Shown: one piece after another, positions 1 through 10,278 of the stretch
How the letters are laid out: each line of letters begins with the position of its first letter
Position numbering within the stretch: the stretch's first letter is position 1
DNA from: Verrucomicrobiota bacterium
GTDB taxonomy: Bacteria > Verrucomicrobiota > Verrucomicrobiia > Verrucomicrobiales > DEV007
Direction: 5' to 3'
Assembly (NCBI GenBank): GCA_963205275.1
Contig: CAUJIH010000064.1
Coordinates: 1 to 59,078, forward strand
Length of the DNA: 59,078 bases
Made by a program: the position numbers and the translations under genes
Notes under the pieces: model-generated
Seen by the model: the letters and a program-made list of their open reading frames with translations, nothing else
What the model was told of the DNA's origin: nothing
Database searches by the model: none

Positions 1-3000
1 GATATTCTTATGGAGAATGGAGATGCACGATACTCTCCTGTGCAGATCGGGCATGGAGGAGTGTCCTATAGTGGAAATGTGACGGGCTGGATCGAAGTGA
101 CTTCACAGAATGGCAGTATCGTTCTCGACGCAAACAAGTCAGGGACTGCCGACATTTCGAATGTTCAGATTGGCCATGGGGGAGTATCGAGTTCTGGGAC
201 TCGCGATGGATATATTAAAATTCAGCTCCCGGGCGATATCACTCTGATCGGAGGGGGTGGAACGAATAATTACGCTCAGATCGGCCATGGAGGAACAGCA
301 GGTTCCGGGACTCTGACGGGGGCTATAACGATCACTGGTGCACGAGACATCACTCTGACAGGAGGAGGTGCAGTGAGCGCCTATGCACAGATTGGTCATG
401 GAGGGGCAGGGAGAACTGGGACGATGAGTGGGGCAGTAACAATCACTGGAGCTCGAAACATCACTCTAGGAGGGGGAAGTGAGCGGCGGGCCTATGCTCA
501 AATTGGTCACGGGGGGGCCGCTGCCGCAGATGGAACGTATTCGGCAACCAATCCTAACTATGGATTGCGGACGGTTTCGACGAGCGGAAATATTGAGATT
601 AAGAATACGACTGGCTTTGTTTCACTGACGGGCGGCAGCGGCTTCGAGAATGCCTATGCTCTGATCGGTCAAGGAGGTGTTGCCATTAATACGACCGGTA
701 CGATCAATGGGAATGTTACCGTCGATGCGGCCACGGGAGGCGTGACGCTGCAGGGAGGCATGGGGAGCACTGCCTTCGCAATGATAGGCAACGGTGGATA
801 CCAGGTGAATGCAGCAATTGACGGAACTGTTACTGTCAACGCGAAAGGAACCGCTGCTACAGACGGAATCGCTCTCTATGGTAGCAGCAATACGGCTCAT
901 AGTTACGGATCTTCTACGGTGAATCGGACTGGATTCTCAGGCGCGATCATCGGGAATGGTGGCGCGAGTTATTCCGCTGGGCTGACGGTGAGTGGCGATA
1001 CCTATGTCAATGTCCAGAATGGAGGCCTGAAACTGAAGTCTGGTCCCAGCTACTTCGGGAACGCGTTTATCGGACACCTGACTAATGAGAGCGGTGGCGG
1101 AGCAATGAGCGGTTTGATCAATGTGGATGTGAAGAAAGGAAACATTGAAATCGAAGCGGGAGGAACGCAGCAGTTCGCCTTCGCCCAGATCGGGCACGGG
1201 GGATGGGATAATCGCAACGATAGTGGAAATATCTCTGTGACGGCTCATCAGGGGAATATCACGATCACGGGGGGAACTAGTACCTACAGTCACGCAAAGA
1301 TTGGACACGGCGGTTACGGGGATTCGACTGCACTGAGAACATACGCTGGCACGGTCGATGTGAAGGCTCTAGCGGGTTCGATTGAATTGATTAGTAGAGG
1401 GGGAGTCTATTCTTACACGCAGATCGGCCATGGAGGGATGGGCAAGAACAGTTTCATGCGCGGTGAATATCACGATGCGGTCACCGTCATGGCTTCCGAT
1501 CAGATCAAACTCACGGCTGGAACGGGTACTGACACCTTTGCGATGCTGGGTCATGGCGGAGACAATGCGAGAGGCGTGTACACGGGGGGCGTTGATGTCA
1601 CCGCAGGAGCCGGCGGCCTGATCATGCAAGGCGGCACGGGTGCTCGAGCCTTCACTCAAGTCGGTCACGGAGGTTACAATGAGGCGGGAGCGGATGGGGT
1701 GTACACTATTAGTGCTGCTCCTGTTACCGTGAATGCAGGTCTGGTGGACATGAAAGGTGGAGGAACGGACTCCTTCGCACTGATCGGTCACGGCGGAGCC
1801 AATCTCTATGGAACCGTCGGAGCTGGGGATGGGGATGACAGCTTTGTGAAGGTTACATCGACTGGAACGAGCGCGACTGACGGGATCAAACTGACCGGTG
1901 GAACAGGAAGTCAAGCCTACGCCATGATCGGTGGTGGAGGGCGAGGAGGCTTTCTCGATATTCTTTCGAATGTGACGGTGAAGGCGATGGGGGGCGATAT
2001 CGCCCTGAAGGCCGGGCCAGTATCCGGAAACTATGCATTGGCTCAGATCGGACTCGGAGGCTATTCGGATGCGACTCTCACGGGTGGCTATTATACGGGC
2101 GATATCGATGTCGAATCAGTGCTCGGGAGCGTGATGCTGAGTGCTGGAAATGCTAACTACAACTACGCCCAGATCGGCCATGGTGGAATCCAGAATGGCA
2201 GCGGGGTAGGAAAAGAGTTCACTGGTACCGTAGATGTGGTAGCCGCAGAGGATGTCGCTCTGTATGGTGGCGGTACGGAGGCGAATACGGTGGGAGGTGA
2301 TACGACTTATGTGCAGATCGGTCACGGCGGTCGTCGTGTATCGGGATCAATGAGTTCGAAAGTCGGAGGGACAAAGGATGCATCCAAGATCACTGTCGAA
2401 GCCGGAAGAGATGTTCTGCTCTTCGGTGGTGTGAAATCTAACTCAAGCGCCAAGATCGGACATGGTCACGATAATCAGACTCTGTCGAGCTTTGTAGAAA
2501 ACAGTATCAGCGTTGATGCCGGTCGAAATGTGCGTCTGATCGCTCCCCAGTTCTCAAATTACACGGGAGTGAGCAGTTCAGGAACTCAGATTGGACACGG
2601 CGGGCAGTCTGCGACTGTAGGCGGAGGCAGTTCTGGATACAGTGGCGATATCACGGTGAATGCAGGAGGGAAACTCGATCTGATCGCCGGAAAAAATGCG
2701 ATCACCTTTAACTGGGCTTTCATCGGACATACGGCGTATTATGATGTGAAGGGGAATCACAGTGGTGCGATTACAGTCCATACGGGAATCGCTACAGGTT
2801 TGGCTGACTATGGAATCAATATCGTGGCTGCGAGTCGGGACGATCTCTCAACCACTGCATCGTCGTACTACAGCTTTGCCGGGATTGGCCATCACGGGCA
2901 TAGCAACGGTAATGGAGGAGGTGACCTCTCCGGTGACATCACGGTCATCGCAGACCGTGGTGGTCTCGTAATGAAGGGCGCTATGGTCAATGGCGGCAGC

Positions 3001-5490
3001 AACGCAGAGGTCCGGCTCCATGCAACTCAGATCGGCCATGGTGATTACAATTCTGACGGTATAAAATCGGGTAACATCGTTGTTTGTATCGCAGATGACA
3101 TCTTGATAGAGAATGGCGATTCTCGCCAGTCTCCTGTCCAGATCGGTCACGGAGGTCTCTCTCATGACGGTAATATCACGGGATCAATACAGGTGACTTC
3201 GAGGAATGGGGGGATCACCCTAGATTCGAGGAAGTCAGGTAACGGCGCTGCCGTGACAAATACGCAAATTGGACATGGTGGAAGTGGAACCACAGGGAAT
3301 TACGATGGGGTGATCGATATCTCTGCGATGGGCAATGTGAGCCTGTTCGGAGGAGATTCTGATGCCTCCTATGCACAGATTGGACATGGTGGTTCGACCT
3401 CGAACGGTGATCGCTCGGGATACATTCACTTTGTCTCTGGAGGAAATCTAACGATTACAGGAGGTGGACATCTGAATGGATACGCCATGCTGGGTCATGG
3501 AAGTGCAGGACCGGCAACGACGGGGGCACGCAGGGGGGAGATCAAAGCTGTCGTGGGTGGCAAGACGGTGCTTACTGACAATGCTTCAGGCGTGCGACTC
3601 GGGCACGGGACTACCACGGTCGGAGGAATCACTCAATCAGGTATCTCTTTCGTAACGGATAAACTCGATCTATCTGCCCATGCTCGTGGAGTGGGAGATA
3701 TCGCAAACGAAATGGGACAGGACGGAGAAGTGAACTTTGCCGTTCTGAGCGGAGACCTGCTCGTCGATGGTGCAGCAGCCTCATTCAACCACGGATACAA
3801 TGTCAATTTCTTGGCATCCGGAAACGTTACCATGCTGACTTCTGTCCAGAACATCGGCAGTGGAAACGTGGGAGTAGCCTCTGGATGGGCATCGCTTACG
3901 GGCTACAATCCTGCACTCTTCGAGTTTGATGGAAGCAATGGTATGACCTTGGAGCTGGACTTTAACAAGTGCCTCGCATTGAAGACTCTCGAGTTCGATT
4001 TTGATACGATTGCTGCCGATGCGACACTTTGGGGAAGCAGTGGCAGCATTACCTCTATAGGCGACGGTACGCAGACCCGAGGGGCCGCGATTGGTTCTGC
4101 TGGTGGTTCGACGACAGTTCTCGGAGGGGCCGTTCATGTGATCGGTAGTGACGTAAATCCCAATAGTTACGCACAGATCGGTGCCCAGCCTTCACCAACG
4201 GTCAACCCGTCGGGAGATATCGTTGTGCGTGCTCATGATGGGGGCATCGTGGTAGCGGGTGGTTCGATGAGCAATGGCTACGCTCAGATTGGGCATAGAA
4301 ACACTGGCTCTATGGTGTCGGCCTTGTCTGGAGAAATCACGGTCAGCTCAGACGCTGGTTTGTCGATGGAGGGTGGCTCTGGTCTGAATAGCTCGACCCA
4401 GATCGGTCATGGAGGCTCCGCTACTACGTCTGATACGATGCAAGGAAATATTTCGGTCGATATTGCGGATGACATTGAGATGACTGGTGGCACATCTGGT
4501 GCAGCCTCGACTCAGATCGGTCACGGTGGTTTTGCCAGTAACGCCGATATGGCTGGAAACGTGACTGTGAATGCGGGTGGAAAGATCGCCATGGAGGTGC
4601 TGGATGCTTCGAAGGAAGCGTATGTGAAGATCGGTCATGGGGATGATCTTCGCCATGGATATGTGCCGTTGGCTGGCACCGGGAATCGCGATGGGAACAT
4701 CCAAGTGACCGCCGGAAGTGATGTGATGATGACAGGCGCGATGGTCGGACATGCGAATCCGCTGTCACTCGCTGTCGATACGGCTGGAAAGACCTGGATT
4801 GCTCCCGCCCGGAATGTACCGAATGATCCGGCTGTCGGATCGCTGATTGCTGATGCGGAGAGTATCTTCGCCGGAAAGGATGAACTGAGATTCTACCTGC
4901 CTCGTCGTGAAAATAATCAGGTCTCAGCCGGAGCACAAATAAACGGCGTGAGCTACGACGGCGGGGTGGATGATCCTTGGTATATTCAGCGCCCAGATGA
5001 ATACACGAACTATCTCGAGCGTGCTGGGGGAATCATCGAACATCCTGCTGAGCATGACAACACTGTGGGCAGTGGCCTCGCTCCCGTGGTCACGGGCAAT
5101 TACGCCTTCTATTACGATACCATCGTGATCGGTGGCTCTGGTCCTGTCGTACCACCGCCGCCTTCAGTGCCGACGCAACCCACGGTTCCGGTGGTGCCGC
5201 TGCCGCCCGTTCCACAGCCTGAGGATCTCAGTTGGTCGTATCTGGATGACTGGTCACGTGAGATGTGGCTGCGCGCTCAGGAGGATCTCTACACTCGTCC
5301 GAGAACAGAAAACGGAATCTACTATCAGGGCTTCTCACAGTATGGACCGAATGGCGAGAGCATTTATCAGTACGGGTTTAGCGATGCTCCGGGTCTGAGT
5401 TCGGATGAGGAAGATGTATTGCGACGCCATATTCGTCATCTAAAAGAGGCGACTGCGAGCGATAGTCCGGCGAGTGGCGGCGAGGAGTAA
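1..5490 (+). CDS. Giant beta-strand repeat surface protein, 5' end cut by window edge
   Basis: This is the 3' part of a very long exported adhesin-like protein; at least 1829 residues are visible. It consists of about 35 copies of a motif close to AQIGHGG, spaced roughly 30-60 residues apart and alternating with short beta-strand stretches of the type GDITVNAGG and LTGGT, the pattern of a filamentous-haemagglutinin-like beta-helix. A stretch near residues 1210-1385 is poor in the motif. A proline-rich linker (around 1713-1738) leads to an acidic, tyrosine-rich tail without a recognisable anchor or autotransporter barrel. The ATG at position 10 is not the start: the frame is open to base 1 and the DILMEN context is matched by DILIEN about 1032 residues later, where isoleucine replaces that methionine. 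Secretion signal and true start lie upstream. Function in adhesion is inferred from architecture only. Confidence 0.85.
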   Translation, partial: DILMENGDARYSPVQIGHGGVSYSGNVTGWIEVTSQNGSIVLDANKSGTADISNVQIGHGGVSSSGTRDGYIKIQLPGDITLIGGGGTNNYAQIGHGGTAGSGTLTGAITITGARDITLTGGGAVSAYAQIGHGGAGRTGTMSGAVTITGARNITLGGGSERRAYAQIGHGGAAAADGTYSATNPNYGLRTVSTSGNIEIKNTTGFVSLTGGSGFENAYALIGQGGVAINTTGTINGNVTVDAATGGVTLQGGMGSTAFAMIGNGGYQVNAAIDGTVTVNAKGTAATDGIALYGSSNTAHSYGSSTVNRTGFSGAIIGNGGASYSAGLTVSGDTYVNVQNGGLKLKSGPSYFGNAFIGHLTNESGGGAMSGLINVDVKKGNIEIEAGGTQQFAFAQIGHGGWDNRNDSGNISVTAHQGNITITGGTSTYSHAKIGHGGYGDSTALRTYAGTVDVKALAGSIELISRGGVYSYTQIGHGGMGKNSFMRGEYHDAVTVMASDQIKLTAGTGTDTFAMLGHGGDNARGVYTGGVDVTAGAGGLIMQGGTGARAFTQVGHGGYNEAGADGVYTISAAPVTVNAGLVDMKGGGTDSFALIGHGGANLYGTVGAGDGDDSFVKVTSTGTSATDGIKLTGGTGSQAYAMIGGGGRGGFLDILSNVTVKAMGGDIALKAGPVSGNYALAQIGLGGYSDATLTGGYYTGDIDVESVLGSVMLSAGNANYNYAQIGHGGIQNGSGVGKEFTGTVDVVAAEDVALYGGGTEANTVGGDTTYVQIGHGGRRVSGSMSSKVGGTKDASKITVEAGRDVLLFGGVKSNSSAKIGHGHDNQTLSSFVENSISVDAGRNVRLIAPQFSNYTGVSSSGTQIGHGGQSATVGGGSSGYSGDITVNAGGKLDLIAGKNAITFNWAFIGHTAYYDVKGNHSGAITVHTGIATGLADYGINIVAASRDDLSTTASSYYSFAGIGHHGHSNGNGGGDLSGDITVIADRGGLVMKGAMVNGGSNAEVRLHATQIGHGDYNSDGIKSGNIVVCIADDILIENGDSRQSPVQIGHGGLSHDGNITGSIQVTSRNGGITLDSRKSGNGAAVTNTQIGHGGSGTTGNYDGVIDISAMGNVSLFGGDSDASYAQIGHGGSTSNGDRSGYIHFVSGGNLTITGGGHLNGYAMLGHGSAGPATTGARRGEIKAVVGGKTVLTDNASGVRLGHGTTTVGGITQSGISFVTDKLDLSAHARGVGDIANEMGQDGEVNFAVLSGDLLVDGAAASFNHGYNVNFLASGNVTMLTSVQNIGSGNVGVASGWASLTGYNPALFEFDGSNGMTLELDFNKCLALKTLEFDFDTIAADATLWGSSGSITSIGDGTQTRGAAIGSAGGSTTVLGGAVHVIGSDVNPNSYAQIGAQPSPTVNPSGDIVVRAHDGGIVVAGGSMSNGYAQIGHRNTGSMVSALSGEITVSSDAGLSMEGGSGLNSSTQIGHGGSATTSDTMQGNISVDIADDIEMTGGTSGAASTQIGHGGFASNADMAGNVTVNAGGKIAMEVLDASKEAYVKIGHGDDLRHGYVPLAGTGNRDGNIQVTAGSDVMMTGAMVGHANPLSLAVDTAGKTWIAPARNVPNDPAVGSLIADAESIFAGKDELRFYLPRRENNQVSAGAQINGVSYDGGVDDPWYIQRPDEYTNYLERAGGIIEHPAEHDNTVGSGLAPVVTGNYAFYYDTIVIGGSGPVVPPPPSVPTQPTVPVVPLPPVPQPEDLSWSYLDDWSREMWLRAQEDLYTRPRTENGIYYQGFSQYGPNGESIYQYGFSDAPGLSSDEEDVLRRHIRHLKEATASDSPASGGEE

Positions 5491-5492
5491 TT

Positions 5493-5516
5493 GAGTCAGC
5501 CACCTTTCTCTGACTC
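5493..5516 (+). terminator. Possible hairpin after the giant repeat gene
   Basis: GAGTCA and TGACTC form a 6-bp inverted repeat with a 12-base loop, starting two bases after the stop codon. It is followed by a mixed GCTTTCTG stretch and no clean T-run, so a terminator is only a guess. Confidence 0.25.
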
Positions 5517-5693
5517 GCTTTCTGAAGAAAAGTGAGCCAGTTCGATGGAGGAGCGCATATCCGCCATTCCGATGATCGAATTTGGGTTTCAATCGTTCCT
5601 CTTTTTCGATAGCATTCAGGTGTTCCGGCAAGGAAACACACCCGATCATTTCAGTTTCTGAGGTGAGCGGGTTCCAATCAAAACAGAATCCTC

Positions 5694-7181
5694 ATGAGCT
5701 ATTTTTCCGACTCGCATTGTTGTTGTCTCACCCGCATCTTTCCACTCACACTGAGTCGTATTCTACTCGTCCTTATGACCGTGGCTCCATGCGCGTTCAG
5801 CCTCGCTGCTGAGCTACACGTGGGCGTCTCGATGATCGATTTCACTCCCGATCAACCAATTGCACTGCGCGGCCAACTTCACACTCGAATTTCGACCGGA
5901 GTCGATAGTCCGATTACGGCGACGGCTCTGGCGATTGAGTCCGTGGAGAACGGTAAGGCGACGGATCAAGCGATTTTGATTTCGTGCGATCTGGTCAGCA
6001 TCGGAACCAATGTCCTAGATGAGACGCGAGAAAAGCTGGCGAAACGACTTCCACACTTCGATGTCAAAAAGCTGGTCGTAACGGCGACTCACACACATAC
6101 TTCTGGAACCTCCACGGATGGGATCTACGAAATTCCGGAGACGGGGGTGATGAAACCGCTCGAATTTGCCACCTTCTTGGCGAACAAGCTCGTGGATGTT
6201 AGTGTGCAGGCTTGGGAGACTCGACGCCCTGCCTCGGTGGCCTGGGGGCTGGGTCATGCGGTCACAGGGATGAACCGACGAGCCGTGTATGCGGATGGTT
6301 CGGCGGTGATGTATGGGAATACTAAGCTGCCCGAATTTCGTGGAATCGAGGGAGGGGAGGATCATGGCGTTGAACTGCTTTACTTCTGGGATGCGGAGAA
6401 GAAGCCTCTCGCGACTTGTGTAAATGTGGCTTGCCCTTCACAGATTCTCGAGCACAAGAAGCAGATCGGAGCTGATTACTGGCATGATGTGCGCGAAGCG
6501 CTGGGGGCATCACTCGGCGGGAAGAATCGGGTGCTCGGTTGGCCGGGAGCGGCGGGAGACATTTCTCCTCATCACATTTTTCGTAAAGCTGCGGAGGCAC
6601 GGATGTTGAAGCTACGAGGAATCCCTGAAACACAAGAAATGGCTCGTCGCATCGTCCGTGAGGTGAATGAGGTGGGCGATCTCGTAAAGAATGATGCTCA
6701 CACCGATGTCATTTTTCATCATCTCGTCCAGAATCTCGACTTGCCTGTGCGCAAGGTGACGGTCGAGGAGGTGGAGGAAGCGAAGCGGAAGGTGGAGGAG
6801 CTGAAGAAAAAAGAAGGCGAGCAGGGAGTGCGAATCGGCTGGACAAGTCGTGTGATTGATCGATTTAAGGGTCAAGATAAAAACATTACATATCCTGCTG
6901 AGATTCATGTATTGAGGATCGGCGATATCGTAATTGCGACGAATCCATTCGAACTGTTTCAGGATTTCGGGATCCAGATTCAGGGGCGCAGCAAGGCTCT
7001 GCAGACTTTCGTGGTGCAGCTTACCGGCCCGGGCACCTATCTACCGACTCAGCGAGCCGTGAATGGCGGCGGCTACAGCGCGATTATTCAGAGCAATCAG
7101 GTTGGACCTGAGGGCGGTCAGGTGCTCGTGGAGAAGACCGTGGAAATGATCAACAGTCTCTTCGATGATGTGAAACCATAG
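5694..7181 (+). CDS. Neutral/alkaline ceramidase-like exported hydrolase
   Basis: The 495-residue product starts with a long hydrophobic signal region (to about residue 40) and then matches the N-terminal catalytic domain of neutral/non-lysosomal ceramidases. Visible hallmarks are VGVSMIDFTP near the mature N-terminus, the zinc-type THTHTSG motif and AAGDISPHH, which corresponds to the G-D-x-S-P nucleophile region of the family. True ceramidases are usually 650-750 residues with a C-terminal immunoglobulin-like domain; that domain is missing here. This shorter form is common in the PVC group and its substrate is unknown, so amide hydrolysis of ceramides is only an inference. It stands alone, about 200 bases after the repeat gene and 71 bases before the dehydrogenase gene on the same strand. 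Confidence 0.82.
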   Translation: MSYFSDSHCCCLTRIFPLTLSRILLVLMTVAPCAFSLAAELHVGVSMIDFTPDQPIALRGQLHTRISTGVDSPITATALAIESVENGKATDQAILISCDLVSIGTNVLDETREKLAKRLPHFDVKKLVVTATHTHTSGTSTDGIYEIPETGVMKPLEFATFLANKLVDVSVQAWETRRPASVAWGLGHAVTGMNRRAVYADGSAVMYGNTKLPEFRGIEGGEDHGVELLYFWDAEKKPLATCVNVACPSQILEHKKQIGADYWHDVREALGASLGGKNRVLGWPGAAGDISPHHIFRKAAEARMLKLRGIPETQEMARRIVREVNEVGDLVKNDAHTDVIFHHLVQNLDLPVRKVTVEEVEEAKRKVEELKKKEGEQGVRIGWTSRVIDRFKGQDKNITYPAEIHVLRIGDIVIATNPFELFQDFGIQIQGRSKALQTFVVQLTGPGTYLPTQRAVNGGGYSAIIQSNQVGPEGGQVLVEKTVEMINSLFDDVKP

Positions 7182-7252
7182 CGTCACTGCCGGGGTTCCA
7201 TCATCGGTTTCCTCGTATTATATCTCCGAAGTCTATTCCGTGAATCCAGCGT

Positions 7253-10162
7253 ATGACTCTGTTATCTTCTTCATCTGACCCTCTTGTGTCGCGACTGGTG
7301 GATCTATCGGTAGCGATTTGGGTAGCGATCTTCGTGTGCCTTCCGATCACAGTTCTGCCGGCGGACGACTTTCCGACTCCTTACGATACGGAAAAGACGG
7401 AAGGCGGACCTATGCCAGCAGAAGAGGTCGCTCGCACCGCGATTCTGCCTCAGGGGTTTCATCTGGAAGTCTTTGCTTCGGAGCCAATGGTGCGTCAGCC
7501 GATTAGCATGACCTTCGATGACAAAGGTCGTCTGTGGGTTGCTGAGTGTTACACTTATGCAGAAAATCCTCGGCGCTGGGATTCGAAGCTGCGAGATCGA
7601 ATCGTCGTTCTCGAGGATACCGACGGTGATGGAAAGGCGGACAAGCGTACCGTGTTCTGGGATCAGGCGGAGCATCTGACATCGGTGGCGGTGGGGCAGG
7701 GAGGTGTATGGGCGACATGTGCTCCTTATCTGATGTTCATTCCAGATACCTACGGTGATATTATTCCGGATGGTCCTGCAGTGCCGATTCTCGACGGATT
7801 CGATATTGAGACCATCGGACACAACGTCGTGAATGGACTCAAATTTGGCCCAGACGGGTGGCTCTACGGTCGTCATGGGATCACCACGACTTCAGCGGTC
7901 GGGCTGGTCGGATCGGCCCCGGATGAGCGCACTCTGCTGAACTGCTCCATTTGGCGTTATCACCCAGGAATGAAGAAATTCGAGGTGTTTTGTAACGGTG
8001 GGACGAACCCCTGGGGTATGGACTGGAACCGCGATGGCCAGCTTTTCTATACGAATACCGTGATTGGTCACTTCTGGCATGCCATTCCCGGAGCCTACTA
8101 CGAGAGGATGTTTGGCGCGCATCTGAATCCGCTGGTGTATGAGGTGATCGGACACACAGCGGATCACTACCACTGGGATAATGTCAACGAGAAATGGAGC
8201 GATGTCCGAGCGGATCGAAAGAACAGGAAGGGAGGGGATACCACATCAGCGATGGGAGGCGGTCATGCGCACATGGGGTGCCTGATCTATGAAGGCGGAG
8301 TCTGGCCCGAGAAGTATTGGGGAAAAGTCTTCATGTGTAACCTCCACGGACGTCGGGTGAACATGGATAGTCTCGAACGTCAGGGCAATGGCTACGTCGC
8401 TCACCACGGGGAGGATTTTCTGAAAATCGCGGATCCTTGGTTTCGTGGTTTGGATCTGATCACCGGGCCTGATGGGCAGGTCTGGATGAACGACTGGTCC
8501 GATGCTGGAGAGTGTCATGACAGTGACGGGATTCACCGCGGCAGTGGGCGTATCTATCGCATCGTCTACGACGGACCAGACAAGGGCAAGCCGACTCCGC
8601 AGCGTCCGGACTGGCTCACGGCACGCGGACGGGCACCTCTTCAGCCGATCCGTTTCGATGCGGTGGCACCTGTGGTGGATTACGATGCCTTAATCGCTTC
8701 AGCGGAAGAGGGAAAGCGAGCGATGGGCGTGCGCTGGCTCGCAGAAGATGCGGCGGATGATGATGCCATTTTGGAAAAGCTTCTCCCCTTGGCAAAAGAT
8801 CCCTCTGGATTGGTGCGGCTGGAACTGGCTTCGGCTCTTCAGAGAATCGATGAGTCAGCTCGCTTCCGTCTGGCTTCAGCTCTCTGTGAACACGCGGAGG
8901 ATGCGGATGATCGCCAGCAGCCTCTGATGATCTGGTATGGAGTTTCTGCTGCCGTGGCCAACGATCCAGATCACTCGATCCAACTGGCTCTTTCGTCGAA
9001 GATCCCCACCGTCACTCGGCTGATCACGCGTCGTCTCTGCGAAGGAATCGAAGAATCTCCTCAGCCTGTGGAGAAGCTTCTGACTCAGGCAACTCCCGAG
9101 ACGCGGCTATCGATTCTGCGTGGGATGAGCGAGGCTTTGAAAGGCTGGGTGAAGGCACCCAAACCCAAAGTCTGGGATAGCTTTTCCGCCTTAGTAGGCA
9201 AGGAAAATGAGGAAGCACAATCCCTGATCCGAGATCTGTCTGCCGTGTTCGGAGACGGGCGTGCTCGGGAGGAACTCATCGCTCTGGCCTCCGATCCAGA
9301 TGCCGATCCCGGAGCTCGCCGTGCCGCCTTAAAGAATCTTCTCCGTGATCCTTCGCCAGACTTGCTGCCCGATTTACAAAAATGGACGACAGATCGCGTG
9401 CTCGCACGAGAGGCGATTCTCGGATTGTCATCGTATGATGATCCGTCGATCCCTCGCGTTCTGGTGAAGCAATGGCAACGTGATACGGTGCTGCGCTCCG
9501 CTGTGGTGGATGTATTCGTCTCGCGAGCCAGCTATGCAAAGCAGCTTCTGTCGATGGTGCAGGGTGGAACGCTCCCTCACGATGCGATTGATCCATTTCA
9601 TGCGAGGCAGATTCTTGCGCTGGGCGATTCTGAGCTTTCTCAGATGCTGAAGGATGTCTGGGGAGAGTTGGGAGATACCCCTGCTGAAATGACTCAGGAA
9701 ATTGAAAGCTGGAAGAAGATTCTGACTCATGAGACTCTCGCCAAGGCCGATCTCATCAAGGGAAAGACTCTTTTTGCTGGTGTGTGCGGAGCCTGTCACA
9801 AGCTCTATGGCGAAGGCGGTGCGATCGGGCCAGATTTGACCGGTAGTGACCGGCGTAATCTCGACTATTTACTCGGGAATATCGTCAATCCAAATCAGAT
9901 CGTGCCTGCTGATTACATGCTGAATGTGTTCACACTCAAGGATGGTCGGACTCTCTCTGGAGTGGTACCGGAGGAGAATGAAAAAACAATTACTGTCCAG
10001 ACTCCTGTGGAAAGGATGACGATTTCTCGTGACTCGATCGCCAAGCGCGAGAAGACGAGCACGTCTCTCATGCCGCAGGGATTGCTCGAAGCTCTGGGTA
10101 AGGATTCTGTGAAGGATCTAATCGCCTATCTGATGTCCATCGCTCCACCGGAGGTGAAGTGA
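7253..10162 (+). CDS. PVC-type membrane-bound dehydrogenase with C-terminal haem-binding CxxCH domain
   Basis: A 969-residue protein with an N-terminal signal/anchor (about 1-35), a beta-propeller region resembling quinoprotein glucose/sorbosone dehydrogenases (about 45-430; note LEVFASEPMVRQPISMTFDD and GLKFGPDGWLYGRHG), HEAT-like helical repeats (about 470-810) and a C-terminal cytochrome c-type domain with CGACH near residues 845-849. This is the typical architecture of the membrane-bound dehydrogenase family that is expanded in Planctomycetota and Verrucomicrobiota, thought to oxidise sugars in the periplasm and pass electrons to the bound haem. The natural substrate is not evident. The closing part GPDLTGSDRRNLDYLLGNI is characteristic of the family's haem domain. 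No partner sulfatase or DUF1501 gene is adjacent. Confidence 0.93.
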   Translation: MTLLSSSSDPLVSRLVDLSVAIWVAIFVCLPITVLPADDFPTPYDTEKTEGGPMPAEEVARTAILPQGFHLEVFASEPMVRQPISMTFDDKGRLWVAECYTYAENPRRWDSKLRDRIVVLEDTDGDGKADKRTVFWDQAEHLTSVAVGQGGVWATCAPYLMFIPDTYGDIIPDGPAVPILDGFDIETIGHNVVNGLKFGPDGWLYGRHGITTTSAVGLVGSAPDERTLLNCSIWRYHPGMKKFEVFCNGGTNPWGMDWNRDGQLFYTNTVIGHFWHAIPGAYYERMFGAHLNPLVYEVIGHTADHYHWDNVNEKWSDVRADRKNRKGGDTTSAMGGGHAHMGCLIYEGGVWPEKYWGKVFMCNLHGRRVNMDSLERQGNGYVAHHGEDFLKIADPWFRGLDLITGPDGQVWMNDWSDAGECHDSDGIHRGSGRIYRIVYDGPDKGKPTPQRPDWLTARGRAPLQPIRFDAVAPVVDYDALIASAEEGKRAMGVRWLAEDAADDDAILEKLLPLAKDPSGLVRLELASALQRIDESARFRLASALCEHAEDADDRQQPLMIWYGVSAAVANDPDHSIQLALSSKIPTVTRLITRRLCEGIEESPQPVEKLLTQATPETRLSILRGMSEALKGWVKAPKPKVWDSFSALVGKENEEAQSLIRDLSAVFGDGRAREELIALASDPDADPGARRAALKNLLRDPSPDLLPDLQKWTTDRVLAREAILGLSSYDDPSIPRVLVKQWQRDTVLRSAVVDVFVSRASYAKQLLSMVQGGTLPHDAIDPFHARQILALGDSELSQMLKDVWGELGDTPAEMTQEIESWKKILTHETLAKADLIKGKTLFAGVCGACHKLYGEGGAIGPDLTGSDRRNLDYLLGNIVNPNQIVPADYMLNVFTLKDGRTLSGVVPEENEKTITVQTPVERMTISRDSIAKREKTSTSLMPQGLLEALGKDSVKDLIAYLMSIAPPEVK

Positions 10163-10278
10163 CGCTTCGTTTTCGCAGAGGGAGTTCTCGATCCTTTGTT
10201 CGAATCAATGCGTCTTTGATTGCAGGGCAGACTTGCGGAATGGACAGGAAGGGGCAAGGTTCGCCTGAGTTCAATTTC

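Noticed and set aside
10..12. ATG as the true start of the giant repeat protein
   Set aside because: The frame is open to base 1 and the homologous copy about 1032 residues later has isoleucine at this position inside a continuous D-I-L-x-E-N context.
10159..10278. N-terminal extension of the E1-beta protein from GTG
   Set aside because: The extra 40 residues have no counterpart in the family, which starts at the MAITYLEAIREA segment.
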